DNA of 64,000 nt from Brachypterus glaber. Taxonomy: Eukaryota > Arthropoda > Insecta > Coleoptera > Kateretidae. Of this stretch, positions 45,445 through 56,375 are shown piece by piece. The notes below the pieces were generated by a model, which was not told the DNA's origin, ran no database searches, and saw nothing but the letters and a program-made list of their open reading frames with translations. How positions within the stretch are numbered: position 1 is the stretch's first letter; the number at the start of each line of letters is the position of its first letter. The position numbers and the translations under genes are program-made. The stretch covers positions 10,308,019-10,372,018 of the forward strand of contig OY294054.1 in assembly GCA_958510825.1 (NCBI GenBank), read 5' to 3'.

Positions 45445-45612
45445 AGAGTACAAAATTTACACCCAGGAAATCATGTTCACCGTTATTTTATGGTAAACTT
45501 TGGGTGTGAATTACGAGTGTAAATATAATTCGCACGAGTGTAAAAATTAACACTCGTTTTTTTTACCACTTATGAAATGTTTTTTACCACCCTGCACTGT
45601 AAAAAGTGATAG
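45445..45612 (+). mobile_element. MITE with ACACTCGT repeats, copy 1
   Basis: TTACACCCAGGAAATCATGT, TTATTTTATGGTA, GAGTGTAAATAT, CACGAGTGTAAAAAT and AACACTCGTTTT follow in order, ending near CACTGTAAAAAGTG. A second copy in opposite orientation lies at 52446-52628. Confidence 0.65.
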
Positions 45613-46270
45613 TAAATTTAAAGCAGTTATCCTTGTAAGAAAATACTGAATTATAGTATCTCATATAAACAAATTTACAAAAACTGTAATAATGCTTAAT
45701 TTTTCATGTTATTTGTAAATTTTAAGTTAAACCGCAAGTTAGGTTGTAATATCCCCTGAAAAATACAGGAAGTGCTTGTAACAATAGGTCGAATTCACAG
45801 TAACATTAAAATTACAGCAAGGATTGTAGTAGTTTGACTGCAATATTTATTAAAGTTAACAGTCGCTACTTAAAAATACAGTTAGGCTTTAAATTTACTA
45901 CAATAATTGCTGGCAATAAATCGCCTACAATAATTGCTTGAACTGTTTTTACAGTGTGCCATTTTTTACTGTTTATTTAAAGGAGCGAATACCGCCTTTT
46001 ATTATGTCAATATCGCCTCGGACCACCTCAATTTTAAATTGTATCTACATCAGTTTGCGAGGACGAAGATCGCCTATTCGGCTGTTTTTTAAACATGAGC
46101 TAATACATTTTTTAAATTTTAGTTTTGACCCTAACAAAATCAAGTTGTAAAACAAAAAATTGCTCAGCACCCCCTGGCATGATTTTGAGCACCCCCTGCC
46201 TAAATACCCCACAGGGGGTGCTTAAGTTAAAACAGAAGCCACCCTACATTAAAAAATATTAAAAATGTAA
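45613..46270. other. Interval without recognised genes
   Basis: 45600-45960 has scattered CAGTAA/TTACAGT motifs. 46155-46230 repeats AGCACCCCCTG and its complement AGGGGGTGCTTAAG. Nothing coding is supported. Confidence 0.3.
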
Positions 46271-46330
46271 TGTAAATTGAGGGGTAAAGGGAAACTGGTC
46301 AGTAAATTGTTTACTTGGGAAAAATGGAAA

Positions 46331-46522
46331 GGTTGGGAATTTTTCAGAGGTAAGGACCTTTTTTTTAGTCCTCAAAATTTAACGGTCAGGATTAGTCAAC
46401 GAACTAATAACTCTCTAGAGAGAAGGGTTATTAGTTCGTTGGGATTAGTAAAGCTTTTTTTGAGTTGGGAATTTTTCAGAGGTGAGGACCTTTTTTTTAG
46501 TCAGCAAAATTTCATGGTCAGG
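46331..46522 (+). repeat. Direct repeat of GGGAATTTTTCAGAGG block with hairpin between
   Basis: GTTGGGAATTTTTCAGAGGT..GGACCTTTTTTTTAGTC..CAAAATTT..GGTCAGG occurs at 46333-46390 and 46464-46522. Between them 46398-46441 is a hairpin (CAACGAACTAATAA / TTATTAGTTCGTTG) with CTCTCTAGAGAG in the loop. The 149-residue ORF at 46277-46726 is a translation of these repeats. Confidence 0.75.
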
Positions 46523-46726
46523 GGTAAAAAGTTGTTTTTTTTTGATATGGAAAATTTATCAATTTTTAAGTTTTTAGTTAGAGAAATATTTGCTCTGCCC
46601 CCCGCCCAAATAAAAATGCTTCGGAGCACCACTGAAAATATAAAAATATTCTCTCAGTACCCCGATTTTTTTTCCAGTTACGAGCCTGTATATCACAAAG
46701 TCGAAAAACAACTTGCACTATTTTAA

Positions 46727-47541
46727 ACTGTATGTATGTGCTAAATTGGCACTAAGAATATACTAAAAATTAAAAAAAAAATAATAATATTAAACAAGCT
46801 CGTTATAAAAACATCTATTTCTGTAGATACATATTTTATCCATTACAAAAGCTAAAATTCCTCGAAAACTAATAAAACATAAATAAAATAACCTAATAAA
46901 TTTTCTTATGCAGAGTGCAGTTTAGAAAATGAATAACCGTTTTAATTCTGAAATGGCTTTTTACTTTCTTAGGCAGGTAAATTTGAAGTTTTCAATGCAA
47001 ATTTTCTTGAAAACAAAAAAAAAACGATAAAATTTCTATTTTAAAAATCATCAAATATTATATTTCAGTAAAAGTCTGCGTCACCCCATCTATTTTAAAT
47101 TGAGTAAGTGGGTTATGTGATATCTCGTTTTTAAAGTTAAAATACACTGCAAAAATAAAAAGACCTTATAGTCTAAAAGAAATTATAACCTTTCGGAAAA
47201 CACCGTTAAAATTAAAATTACCTTTCAAATAAGGTATTACTTTACATATTACATATTACAAAAGTCCCATTTAAACCTTTAAAGTTGGTACTTCACTCAT
47301 GGCCTATTCCACGTGAATTCAGGCAACGGTGACTGCACTATGGTCATGGATTTTGGTGAATTATGTTTTATGATTACCTTGTGACATCAGAAATGGATCC
47401 CTAATTGGATTTTTTCGAAAGACGCATATTTTTTAAAATATGGATTTTTTTAGTTTTTTCCTAAAATAAAAGATTATTATAAAAATTGACTTTGCCGTAT
47501 AATAACTTTAAAATTATTAGAGATATCCAAAAACGGTTTTC
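46727..47541. other. AT-rich interval, nothing recognised
   Basis: No gene, RNA or clear repeat is supported. Confidence 0.3.
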
Positions 47542-48189
47542 AATACTAGAAACAACGTTAATTTCATTACAAAATGCAGTTTTTTATATCGATAGTGTTT
47601 TTTTTATATTAGCTAAAAACTTTAAACTTAAATATCTCAAAAACACACCCTTAATATTTTTTTAAATTTTAGGATATATTTTTGACTATGTCTGCTTTCA
47701 ATAAACTAAATTACTGAAATGCACATTTTTGTTATTTTTTTAATTTTTAATAGAATGTCAAAAATTCCAAAATTCTTGTCTTTTTTTCTAATTCCTTAAA
47801 TTTCTCCCGGGGGGTAAGTAATATAGGGGTAAGTAATTTTTTTAACAAAAACTATATATATATATATCTTTTTTATTATAAAAAAAAAGAAATTATAACT
47901 TTTATCAGGCCTACTTATATTCAAGAAATTGGAAAAAAAAGTCAAGAATTTTGGAATTTTTGACATTCTATTGAAAATAAAAAAGAAATAACAAAAATGT
48001 GCATTTTAGTAATTTAGTTTATCAAAAGCAGACATAGTCAAAAATATATCCTAAAATTTTGAAAAATATTAAGGGTGGGTTTTTTTAGATATTTAAGTTT
48101 AAAGTTTTTAGCAAATATCTAAAAAAAAACAAAACACTATCGATATAAAAAAATGCATTTTGTCAAGAAATTAACGTTGTTTCTATTAT
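47542..48189. mobile_element. Foldback MITE upstream of the mGluR exon
   Basis: The arms mirror each other around ~47860. AAACAACGTTAATTTC, ATATCGATAGTGTTTT, TTTGACTATGTCTGCTTT and TGCACATTTTTGTTATTT in the left arm all have reverse complements in the right arm. No ORF. It lies about 250 bp before the exon, entirely in intron. Confidence 0.8.
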
Positions 48190-48194
48190 TACAT

Positions 48195-48623
<429 letters not shown>

Positions 48624-49407
48624 TGACTAAAACCCCTATGATGATGATGATCCCAGCCGATACAATAATATTACATATACATTTATACTAAGCTTAAACT
48701 AAATCGCAGCTCTTTTTGAGCTTGAGACTATTACAGACAAGTTTGTTGTTGAAGAAATGCTAATAATAGATACTTATTTTCATAGGTCATACTACGACCT
48801 AGTCGTTTTTTCTTAATATCTCTATTGGCAACAGTATTCTTTTTTCAAACTTATTTAAACTCCACCTTCATCAATTGGTACTTCGTCCGATTTCCTCCTA
48901 TCAAAGAAGGTTAATAATTGACATATTTGTGTCTTTATTAAATACGCCTCTGTGCCAAGTACTTTTATTTATTTTAATTGGATTTTATGTAATTCCTCTC
49001 CTCTAGCCGGTTCCTGCCCCTTTTTTTAATATCTTCCACTGATTTTCTTCTTAGTATCCTATCTTTTATTCTCTGCTGCTAAGTTTTATTCAGCTTTCCT
49101 CGCTTCCTTTTATTATTCTTTTTATCTTTTTCTACATTGTTATCTTCTTTTACATTTTTAACCAACGTATTTATACCGATGAACTTTTTTCTTGTTACCT
49201 TTTTTAATTGTTATTGTATCATACAAAATAACAAAAATGCTAAATCAGTTTTTTTTTAATAAACCTAAAACTTTTTGAATTTAAAACTGATTTTTTTAAC
49301 TAACCATAAAGTAAGGAAAATTTAGACAAAAGTACGTTTGCATTAGTTCTTTTACAACTGTGAGTTACAGTCTGGCTTGATGTAACTACATAGTTAGTTT
49401 AAACGCA
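48624..49407. other. Intron sequence, nothing recognised
   Basis: It has a (GAT)n-like ATGATGATGATG near 48639-48651 and pyrimidine-rich stretches 48860-49200. No exon for the next receptor segment is visible. Confidence 0.4.
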
Positions 49408-49669
49408 CTGCCAGATACTGATCATATTGACCCTGGAGTTTTAAGCTACAGCTTGCCTGTTTTTTTTTCATTGGGAATTTTAATTTTCGAACGATTTCTG
49501 TTACCATTCTTCTTTTTATTGACACTAATTTTACATACCTAACTCTTGATTTATATCTGCCAGATGCTGATCATGTAAACGCTGGAAAGTTTCAAAGTAC
49601 AGCTTGCCTGTTTTTTTTTCATTGGGAATTTTAATTTTCAAACAATTTCTTATACCACCCTTCTTTTTA
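49408..49669 (+). repeat. ~150-bp tandem duplication (target of the ribozyme element)
   Basis: CTGCCAGAT(A/G)CTGATCAT..., CAGCTTGCCTGTTTTTTTTT, CATTGGGAATTTTAATTTTC and CTTCTTTTTA occur at about 49408-49518 and 49558-49669. Copy 1 continues uninterrupted into ACACTAATTTTACATACC. Copy 2 is cut at CTTCTTTTTA and that continuation reappears at 49934. Confidence 0.8.
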
Positions 49670-49923
49670 AGGACAGAAATTTTTAATTTTAAACAAAATT
49701 TTAAAAATATTAATTTCTTTAATCAATCTATTTTCTAATCGTCTAGCAATAGATGGCGCACAAGTCTACATCAATCTAATAGCTATATTCCTTTTGCGAG
49801 TAAAGTCTAATCAGTGTGCAGAGTTGACTCTTGGTACTGAAGAGGGCCAGCAGCCCGAAACTGTCAGTCTACCAATATCACTCTGTACGATGATTAGAAA
49901 ACAGATTGATTAAATAATAAAAT
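49670..49923 (+). mobile_element. Small retroelement carrying a hammerhead ribozyme
   Basis: The insertion is defined by an 11-bp duplication CCTTCTTTTTA at 49659-49669 and 49924-49934. The uninterrupted paralogous copy at 49509-49547 independently shows the empty site. The ~254-bp insert contains AGATGGCGC, the ribozyme at 49806-49898, and ends GATTGATTAAATAATAAAAT. An outer inverted pair, AATCAATCTATTTTCTAATC (49720s) and GATTAGAAAACAGATTGATT (49890s), encloses the ribozyme. Variable-length TSD and an embedded type I hammerhead point to a truncated Penelope-like element or a hammerhead-bearing SINE-like retroelement (inference). Confidence 0.65.
49806..49898 (+). ncRNA. Type I hammerhead ribozyme
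   Basis: A small self-cleaving RNA. All conserved parts are present in order. Stem I TTGGTA (49831-49836) pairs with TACCAA (49870-49875). The core is CTGAAGA (49837-49843), fitting CUGANGA. Stem II is GGGC/GCCC around CAGCA (49844-49856), then GAAA (49857-49860). Stem III is ACT/AGT around GTC (49860-49868). The cleavage residue C is 49869, giving a GUC^U site. Stem I is extended by CAGAGT/ACTCTG (49819-49824, 49880-49885) and TCTAATCA/TGATTAGA (49806-49813, 49891-49898), separated by internal loops as expected for loop-loop contacts. Helices over three segments plus an intact core are very unlikely by chance. Confidence 0.85.
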
Positions 49924-49973
49924 CCTTCTTTTTATTTACACTAATTTTACATACCCAACTCTATTTGAGACGC

Positions 49974-51888
49974 ATAGTGCAAGAGTGGCCCATATGTTTT
50001 TTTGAGATTTGAGTTTTTTTTTTATAAATGTAATAAGGACATTCACTTTCATTACATACCACCCTCATAACACAGGGTTTTAATTTTGGCACGATACAAG
50101 CATTTAAAGCACTATTGCATTATTAAAATTATCGCTTTTATTAGTGCAAGAGTGGCCCACAGGTATAGGCTACCAGTCAAACATATCAGTCATAAAAACG
50201 TCCAAACGTAGCGAAACGTTTTAAACAAATTCGCCCTCCCCTCTAGAGCGTTACGTGATACTTGAATGTTCCCTAATGGGTTGATAGTGATGTTCGGTGG
50301 GTTATATTATTGGGGATGTTGAAAAAGCCAACTACATCATTAAAAATGTCAATTTTATTCTTAAAAAAGCTAACAAGGCAAGTTTTACCAAGGATTTATA
50401 AAGATATTTTTAGAAAGATTCATAAAAAAGCCAAAATTTGTTTTATCGAGAAAGTTATTTGTTCGTCCCAAAACAAATTATTTTCTGCACAAATGCAGAA
50501 GCGTTATGTTACCAATTTTGTACATTTTGCTTTAGGAACTGAAATCCATTTAGGTACTTAAACAATGTTTACGCATTAGTTATTCTTCATTTTTAAAGGT
50601 AATTACTCCAAGAATAGTAAAAAAACGTTTATTTAACTATTCCAGAGCATAATTATTGGTATTTTGACTATTCTGTTATTAAATAACGAACATTTCTTTC
50701 ACATGTAAAAATAATTAAAATTTCAAAGTAAAATGTGAGGTTAGATCTACTAAAAAAAAAACGTGTTATTGAAGGTCAGATTTTATTCTTAAAAAAGCTA
50801 ACAAGGCAAGTTTTACCAAGGATTTATAAAGATATTTTTAGAAAGATTCATAAAAAAGCCAAAATTTGTTTTATCGAGAAAGTTATTTGTTCGTCCCAAA
50901 ACAAATTATTTTCTGCACAAATGCAGAAGCGTTATGTTACCAATTTTGTACATTTTGCTTTAGGAACTGAAATCCATTTAGGTACTTAAACAATGTTTAC
51001 GCATTAGTTATTCTTCATTTTTAAAGGTAATTACTCCAAGAATAGTAAAAAAACGTTTATTTAACTATTCCAGAGCATAATTATTGGTATTTTGACTATT
51101 CTGTTATTAAATAACGAACATTTCTTTCACATGTAAAAATAATTAAAATTTCAAAGTAAAATGTGAGGTTAGATCTACTAAAAAAAAAAACGTGTTATTG
51201 AAGGTCAGATTTTATTCTTAAAAAAGCTAACAAGGCAAGTTTTACCAAGGATTTATAAAGATATTTTTAGAAAGATTCATAAAAAAGCCAAAATTTGTTT
51301 TATCGAGAAAGTTATTTGTTCGTCCCAAAACAAATTATTTTCTGCACAAATGCAGAAGCGTTATGTTACCAATTTTGTACATTTTGCTTTAGGAACTGAA
51401 ATCCATTTAGGTACTTAAACAATGTTTACGCATTAGTTATTCTTCATTTTTAAAGGTAATTACTCCAAGAATAGTAAAAAAACGTTTATTTAACTATTCC
51501 AGAGCATAATTATTGGTATTTTGACTATTCTGTTATTAAATAACGAACATTTCTTTCACATGTAAAAATAATTAAAATTTCAAAGTAAAATGTGAGGTTA
51601 GATCTACTAAAAAAAAAACGTGTTATTGAAGGTCAGATCTCGTTCGTAATGCAATAGTGGCCCAAAATGAACACAATGTATAGTGCAATAGTGACCCACC
51701 AAGAAAGTAAAGAAAGTAAAATAATTTTTTTTGTCGTACATTACCTTAATGTTGGTTGAGTAAAAACCCTAACAGAAAATTTTTAAATAAAATAATGCGT
51801 GCTAGATCAAAGATTATAAAATCGGAGAAATTTAAATAGCCATTATCTCGATATTTCCATAAAGTGAGAGGGGCCACTCTTGCACTAT
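49974..51888. mobile_element. TIR element with GTGCAAGAGTGGCCC termini
   Basis: The left ATAGTGCAAGAGTGGCCC and, reversed from the right, the same 18 bases bound 1.9 kb. The terminal motif recurs inside: TAGTGCAAGAGTGGCCCAC at 50144, TGCAATAGTGGCCCA near 51649 and TAGTGCAATAGTGACCCACC near 51680. The interior holds three near-identical 428-bp units (50353-51638). No known transposase was recognised. The TSD is not clear. Confidence 0.7.
50353..51638 (+). repeat. Triplicated 428-bp unit with a conserved 69-residue frame
   Basis: Units start at 50353, 50781 and 51210 with TTTTATTCTTAAAAAAGCTA and end ...TGTTATTGAAGGTCAGAT. They differ by essentially one base in an A-run. Each contains an open frame ILFLKKLTRQVLPRIYKDIF ... 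SSQNKLFSAQMQKRYVTNF ... ending GTEIHLGT-stop. It is Lys/Arg-rich with no recognised domain. Only the first two copies gain an upstream Met. It could be a fragment of the element's own protein or fortuitous. An exact triplication could also be an assembly effect. Confidence 0.85.
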
Positions 51889-52445
51889 ACACCGCATTTA
51901 TATCCTATTACAATACAAATACAACCTTTTATTTATATCCTAGTATAATACAAATACATTCTTGATTTTATCTACGAAAGGTTAAACCCTGTATTTTCAT
52001 ACTGAGAAAACCTTATCTACAATATCGATTTCTCATTAATAACATATATTGATTAAAATATACAAAGCCGTTGAAATCTCGTATTTGATTAATTTCGCTG
52101 TTACTGGTTTTTTGAAGTGTATGCGCTTTTTATCCTTGAAATTAAATTAACTTTCAAACTTAACAATATTTGACATTAAATGTTTTATTCGCCGAAACAC
52201 TTAACCTTTTACGAATGATTTTGTCATATAAGTACGTTAGTTTGCAACATTTCAAAAAAGGCTTTAGTTTTAAAGTCAAAGGCTTATTGCTAGTTGGGAA
52301 ATTTTAAAGGTCAATGTCGAGAGTAATAATTAACAAGCTTTGAAAATGAGTGATGCTTCTCAATCCATAGTATATGTACGGTTATTATATTTTAGGGAAA
52401 TGAAAGATATGTGATGGGGTGGAGTAGAAAGTTGATTCAAACAAG
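51889..52445. other. AT-rich interval, nothing recognised
   Basis: Two near-copies of TTTATATCCTA.TA.AATACAAATACA occur at 51897-51950. Otherwise no signal. Confidence 0.35.
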
Positions 52446-52628
52446 CCTTACACAGTAAAAAATGGCATGGTGGTGAAAACCTTTTAAGAGTGATAAGAAA
52501 ACCGAGTTTTCATTTTTACACTCGTGTGAATGATATTTACACTCGTTTGGACTTTTTCGTTTGGACTTTTCACAATACCATAAAATAATGGTAAAAATCA
52601 TTTCCTGGGTGTAAATTTTGCACTCTGT
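52446..52628 (-). mobile_element. MITE with ACACTCGT repeats, copy 2
   Basis: Opposite orientation to 45445-45612. Shared blocks are CATTTCCTGGGTGTAAATTT, CATAAAATAATGGTA, ATTTACACTCG and TTTTTACACTCGTGTGAATG. It contains a short internal duplication (TTTGGACTTTTCGTTTGGAC). The 110-residue minus-strand ORF (52437-52769) overlaps it and is not a gene. Confidence 0.65.
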
Positions 52629-52984
52629 GTTCAAGCAAAAGCTTCCTTTAGTTTTCTCCGTCCACCGCATTGCGGAGAGACGTAATCCCCGCAAAAGGTT
52701 TAACATCAGTTTCACAATACAAGTGCTTTGATATATAGGGCGCAGGAGCGTCGTTTCTCGTTGGAGCAAACCCTGCTTTCAACAGTTGTCAAATATAACC
52801 AATATTAATTAAATAGTTTTTTTAAATATTACAGTTTACTAATTAATCTAAAACCAGTTCATTAAAATGTATTATTAGCACAGATTTAGTACCCAACACT
52901 CGGAAACTCAGAGTCTAAAACTCGTTAAAACGATTTGAATGCATGATAAGCTACCACTTTTTTTTTAACCAGCATGATTACATA
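52629..52984. other. Interval without recognised genes
   Basis: 52650-52700 is GC-richer (CCGTCCACCGCATTGCGGAG) with a small inverted repeat. No identity was recognised. Confidence 0.3.
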
Positions 52985-53252
52985 AAATTACATTACATGT
53001 TTGTTTAACCTCGTACTATTCTACTTAATTAAGCATCCCCTAAGTTCAGGACTTGTGTGGGCTAGTAGTAGAGGGAACCACCGGCTTATACTGACTTTCG
53101 AACCAGTTTCTAGGGAGTGTCCGTTTCAATTATCGCCTTCGGAAAACTTAAATTATTAATTAACTGAAAAAGGCAAATTTACGCCAGTGAAAATCGAACT
53201 CACGCTAGTAGGCTTGCTATACATACGCGCTAGCCACTACGCTATGTCTCCC
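52985..53252 (-). mobile_element. tRNA-derived SINE, copy C
   Basis: On the minus strand the head GGGAGACATAGCGTAGTGGC has box A TAGCGTAGTGG (53234-53244) and box B GTTCGATTT (53191-53199). The body matches copies A, B and D (GCCTTTTTCAGTTAATTAAT, CTTAGGGGATGCTTAATTAA, TAGTACGAGGTTAA). The tail is AACAAACATGTAATGTAAT, shared with copy D. The head differs clearly from copies A and B. Confidence 0.85.
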
Positions 53253-53349
53253 ATTATGATACTTACACTCTTGTGAGTGTGATAACACTTTTGTGAGTGT
53301 GATAAATACGTACCCGTTTAAGTGTAAAGCAAGTGTAAAACGTTAAATT

Positions 53350-53640
53350 TATTGCTTCCCTATTTTGAAAATTTTCAAAATTTCGGAAAGCCTTGTATTC
53401 GCGCAAAAATTTTCATTTTTTTTGCGTATTTTTGCGTTTTATGAGGTTTTATGTCGAGATAAATCAATTTCATGCAAAAAAATTCGCTCGGTCGGTCGGT
53501 CGATCGGTCGGTCGGTCTGTCCTGGAAATCTTGTAGGCATGTTAACTTAAGAATGCTTTAAGCTAGAGACTTAAAATTTGGGATACAGGTATTTTACCAA
53601 AAGTTCTCGCTCGGGATTGTTTTTGGTGAACATTGGGGTG
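53350..53640 (+). repeat. Dispersed repeat with (TCGG)n core, copy 2
   Basis: It starts GCTTCCCTATTTTGAAAATT. The core is CGGTCGGTCGGTCGATCGG and the end is TTCTCGCTCGGGATTGTTTT. Collinear with 27427-27720 and, reversed, with part of 48300-48400. Confidence 0.85.
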
Positions 53641-53689
53641 CGGCAAGGGGGGCAAATGGGGAAAAATACATTTTTTTTAGAAAAATTTG

Positions 53690-54130
53690 AAAATTGCTAT
53701 ATAGGGGTTTTTGGGGTTGCTGAAATTGAATCTGATTATAACAAAATTCTAATTTCTAACACCCCCGAAGGGGGTGAAGTTTGTTCGTAAAAATTGGTAT
53801 ATTGGGGTTTTTCAGGTTGCTGAAAGTGAATCTGAAAATAAAAAAATTCTTACTCCACCCCATAAGGGGAAGGGGGTAGTTTTCTTGAAAATCGATATAC
53901 TGATGTCGCTAAAACTGAATCTTATACTAATTTTTTTTAAATTTCACCCCCTGAGGGGTGGGGGGTAGTTTTTGTGAAAATTGGTATGTTGGGTTTTTAA
54001 GGTTTCTGAAAGAGAATCTGATAATAAAAAAAGTTCTAACTTCACCCCCTAAGAGGCGGGGGTAGTTTTCGTGAAAATTGGTATATTTTTAAGGTTGCTA
54101 AAAGTAAATATAATAATAAAAAATCCATTT
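53690..54130 (+). repeat. ~100-bp minisatellite, about four to five units
   Basis: Each unit: (TA)TTGGGGTTTTT, (A/G)GGTTGCTGAAA, TGAATCTGATAAT, CTAACTTCACCCCCTAAG with G-run, GTAGTTTTCGTGAAAATTGG. Same family as 27116-27420. The C-run/G-run pair in each unit is self-complementary and may form hairpins. Confidence 0.85.
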
Positions 54131-54748
54131 CACGCGCGGAGGTGTAAAATGGGAAAGCTTTTTTACTGAGCAGTATATTTTTTTAGTGTGTAACTACAAA
54201 CACACAGAGACATTTTTTTTTTCGCGTATATTCTTATTTGCATATAAAACGTCAAGAAGTGTATAAAATAGCAGTGAAATTTTTCAAAAATTGTGACCGA
54301 GACTTGGTAATCAATCTGTATACTACAAATGAGCGAAGAGTGAAACAGGAGATCAATTGAAATTGTGTAGTGATATAACTCCAATCAACTGTTTATCAAA
54401 GAAAAATTATTCATGATAAATATGGCGACAATATTGTATCGCTATACTTTATGCAAATGGTTGGTTATTCTGACAATATTCCGGGATAATTACTTTTCCT
54501 TTTTTATTAAAACAGAAATCATTTGAAAAAGAGTATACAGGGTGATTTAGAAACGGGTTTTAAAATTTTAAAGAGTACCTTATACCTATATGTCAAATAT
54601 ATTCAAGGAACATAGAGAGGGCGCCGCAATTTTATAATCCACAAAGATATTTTTTATGTAATCTTTCTTTAACACTAGTTCTAGCGATCTTTTTACATTT
54701 TATTATTTATGCCACTCAACATTTTTATTTTTAAACTAAATTAAATTG
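54131..54748. other. Interval without recognised genes
   Basis: A TACAGGGTGATTTAGAAACG terminus-like sequence is at 54537; its partner end was not found. No gene is supported. Confidence 0.35.
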
Positions 54749-55450
54749 TTTGATATTTACAATTTTAAAAAATCTATATAAAATATTGTACTATTCCTTA
54801 AAACTACTTTTGTTTGATTAACGCAGTCGTCCCTCCGAAGTGACTGATCGATTTCAGCTGTTTTTACTATTCCTTACAACAATTTTTAAACTCCATATAG
54901 ATATATATGGAAAGGATTAGATTTTTGTAGTTGTCCTTACTACCGATATGTGGCTCTGAACAGTGCTAAAAAGCACGAAACCGATCAGCCACTTCGGAGG
55001 GACGACTGCGTTAATCAAACAAAGGTAAGAATAAGAAGAATAAGAATAATTTATTGTTTAAAAGAATATGACAATTCTATAACGATGGCTGCTTTAAATA
55101 TACAATAATAATACAATATAAAATATAGTTCAACATAAGTAATACAAAAATGAAAAGTATTATAAAAAATTATAAATAGGTACATACCATATGCTACAAT
55201 AAAATAATATACACATATACAAATAAATATAAATATAGAGAGATACCCGCTAAAAAAGTAGTAATTAATAATATACTTAGGCTAACATTAGCGTATGCGT
55301 ATAAGTATAAGGGTATATAAGACTAAAACAAAATACAATAATTGTATCTACAATTACATAAACTCACAATTAATATTGGCTAATCAAACAAACGTAGTTT
55401 TAAGGATTAGTAAAATATTTTATATAGATTTTTATTTTTGTATATAGATC
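54749..55450. mobile_element. Foldback MITE split by a retroelement
   Basis: The outer arms (about 54768-54830 and 55383-55440) pair: AATCTATATAAAATATT, CCTTAAAACTAC and TTTGTTTGATTA. The inner palindrome has ACGCAGTCGTCCCTCCGAAG facing its complement at 54990-55010, then TGATCG. The right side is interrupted by 55024-55380, which arrived later. Confidence 0.7.
55024..55380 (-). mobile_element. Retroelement insertion with 12-bp TSD
   Basis: TAATCAAACAAA at 55012-55023 is repeated at 55381-55392, bracketing 357 bp. On the minus strand the 3' end reads AACAATAAATTATTCTTATT followed by CTTCTTATTCTTA. This is an AATAAA-plus-simple-repeat tail as in truncated LINEs. No coding sequence remains. 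Confidence 0.75.
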
Positions 55451-56175
55451 CCGAATGGCCAAATATTGCGTATTTGCGGACAAATTCAAAATTCATTAGA
55501 ATTAAAATACTTTTTAAATGAGGCATGTATCCCTTGGCTAATGGCCCTTGGCTAATGGTCCTATTTAAACTTTTAAAGATGGCATTTCTTGACGGTAAAA
55601 GGTTATAACGTCACACATGTGAGTAAAATCAAAAGATGTCGCTTACAATAAAAATCGACCTGTCCGAGGAGTTTTTCGAAAAAATATCATTTTCAGAGTT
55701 GTCGAATTTAAAATTGCAGAATCTGGCGTTACGTAAATAAGTATAAAATTTTACAAATAAGGTAGTTTACTGTATTCATAAAATACAAAATACATTTTTC
55801 TTGGCCATAAAAAATTTAAAAATGTGTTGAATAAAGAATTAAAAACTATATCTAAATATGTAAACATATACGGGGTTCTATTTAAATTTTTAAGGTTGTG
55901 GGTGGTTAAATTGGGGGTAGTTTTTTTAGAAATGTATTAAAGAGATTTAAAAATTATATAAACATTTTTTTCTGACTTGATTAGCTCAATCCGTCTATAA
56001 GATATAGCCTGAATGAATAAGTCTGGGCCACCCTGTAGATGCACTTAAAAACCCGACTCGTGCCATATATGGGACGGTATGCGGTAAGCGGTTAATATCG
56101 AAATATTAAATAGCAAAAACTTTGTTTAACTGTGGTATCTTAAGATTTCTGCGTATTAATATTTATTGTACCTAC
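55451..56175. other. AT-rich interval, nothing recognised
   Basis: A CCACCCTGTAGATGC terminus-like end lies near 56029 (reverse of ACAGGGTGG). No gene is supported. Confidence 0.3.
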
Positions 56176-56375
56176 NNNNNNNNNNNNNNNNNNNNNNNNN
56201 NNNNNNNNNNNNNNNNNNNNNNNNNNNNNNNNNNNNNNNNNNNNNNNNNNNNNNNNNNNNNNNNNNNNNNNNNNNNNNNNNNNNNNNNNNNNNNNNNNNN
56301 NNNNNNNNNNNNNNNNNNNNNNNNNNNNNNNNNNNNNNNNNNNNNNNNNNNNNNNNNNNNNNNNNNNNNNNNNNN
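56176..56375. other. Assembly gap (200 N)
   Basis: Exactly 200 N, probably a placeholder of unknown true size. ORFs drawn across it are meaningless. Confidence 0.99.

Noticed and set aside
46277..46726. 149-residue plus-strand ORF as a gene
   Set aside because: It translates a direct repeat (WEFFRG.DLFFS twice) plus a hairpin; no domain, no splice context, low complexity.
50208..50225. Third hammerhead (GAAACG near ACGTAGC)
   Set aside because: GAAAC is present but there is no CUGANGA core or stem II at the right distance.
52437..52769. 110-residue minus-strand ORF as a gene
   Set aside because: It largely overlaps the ACACTCGT MITE and has no recognised motif.
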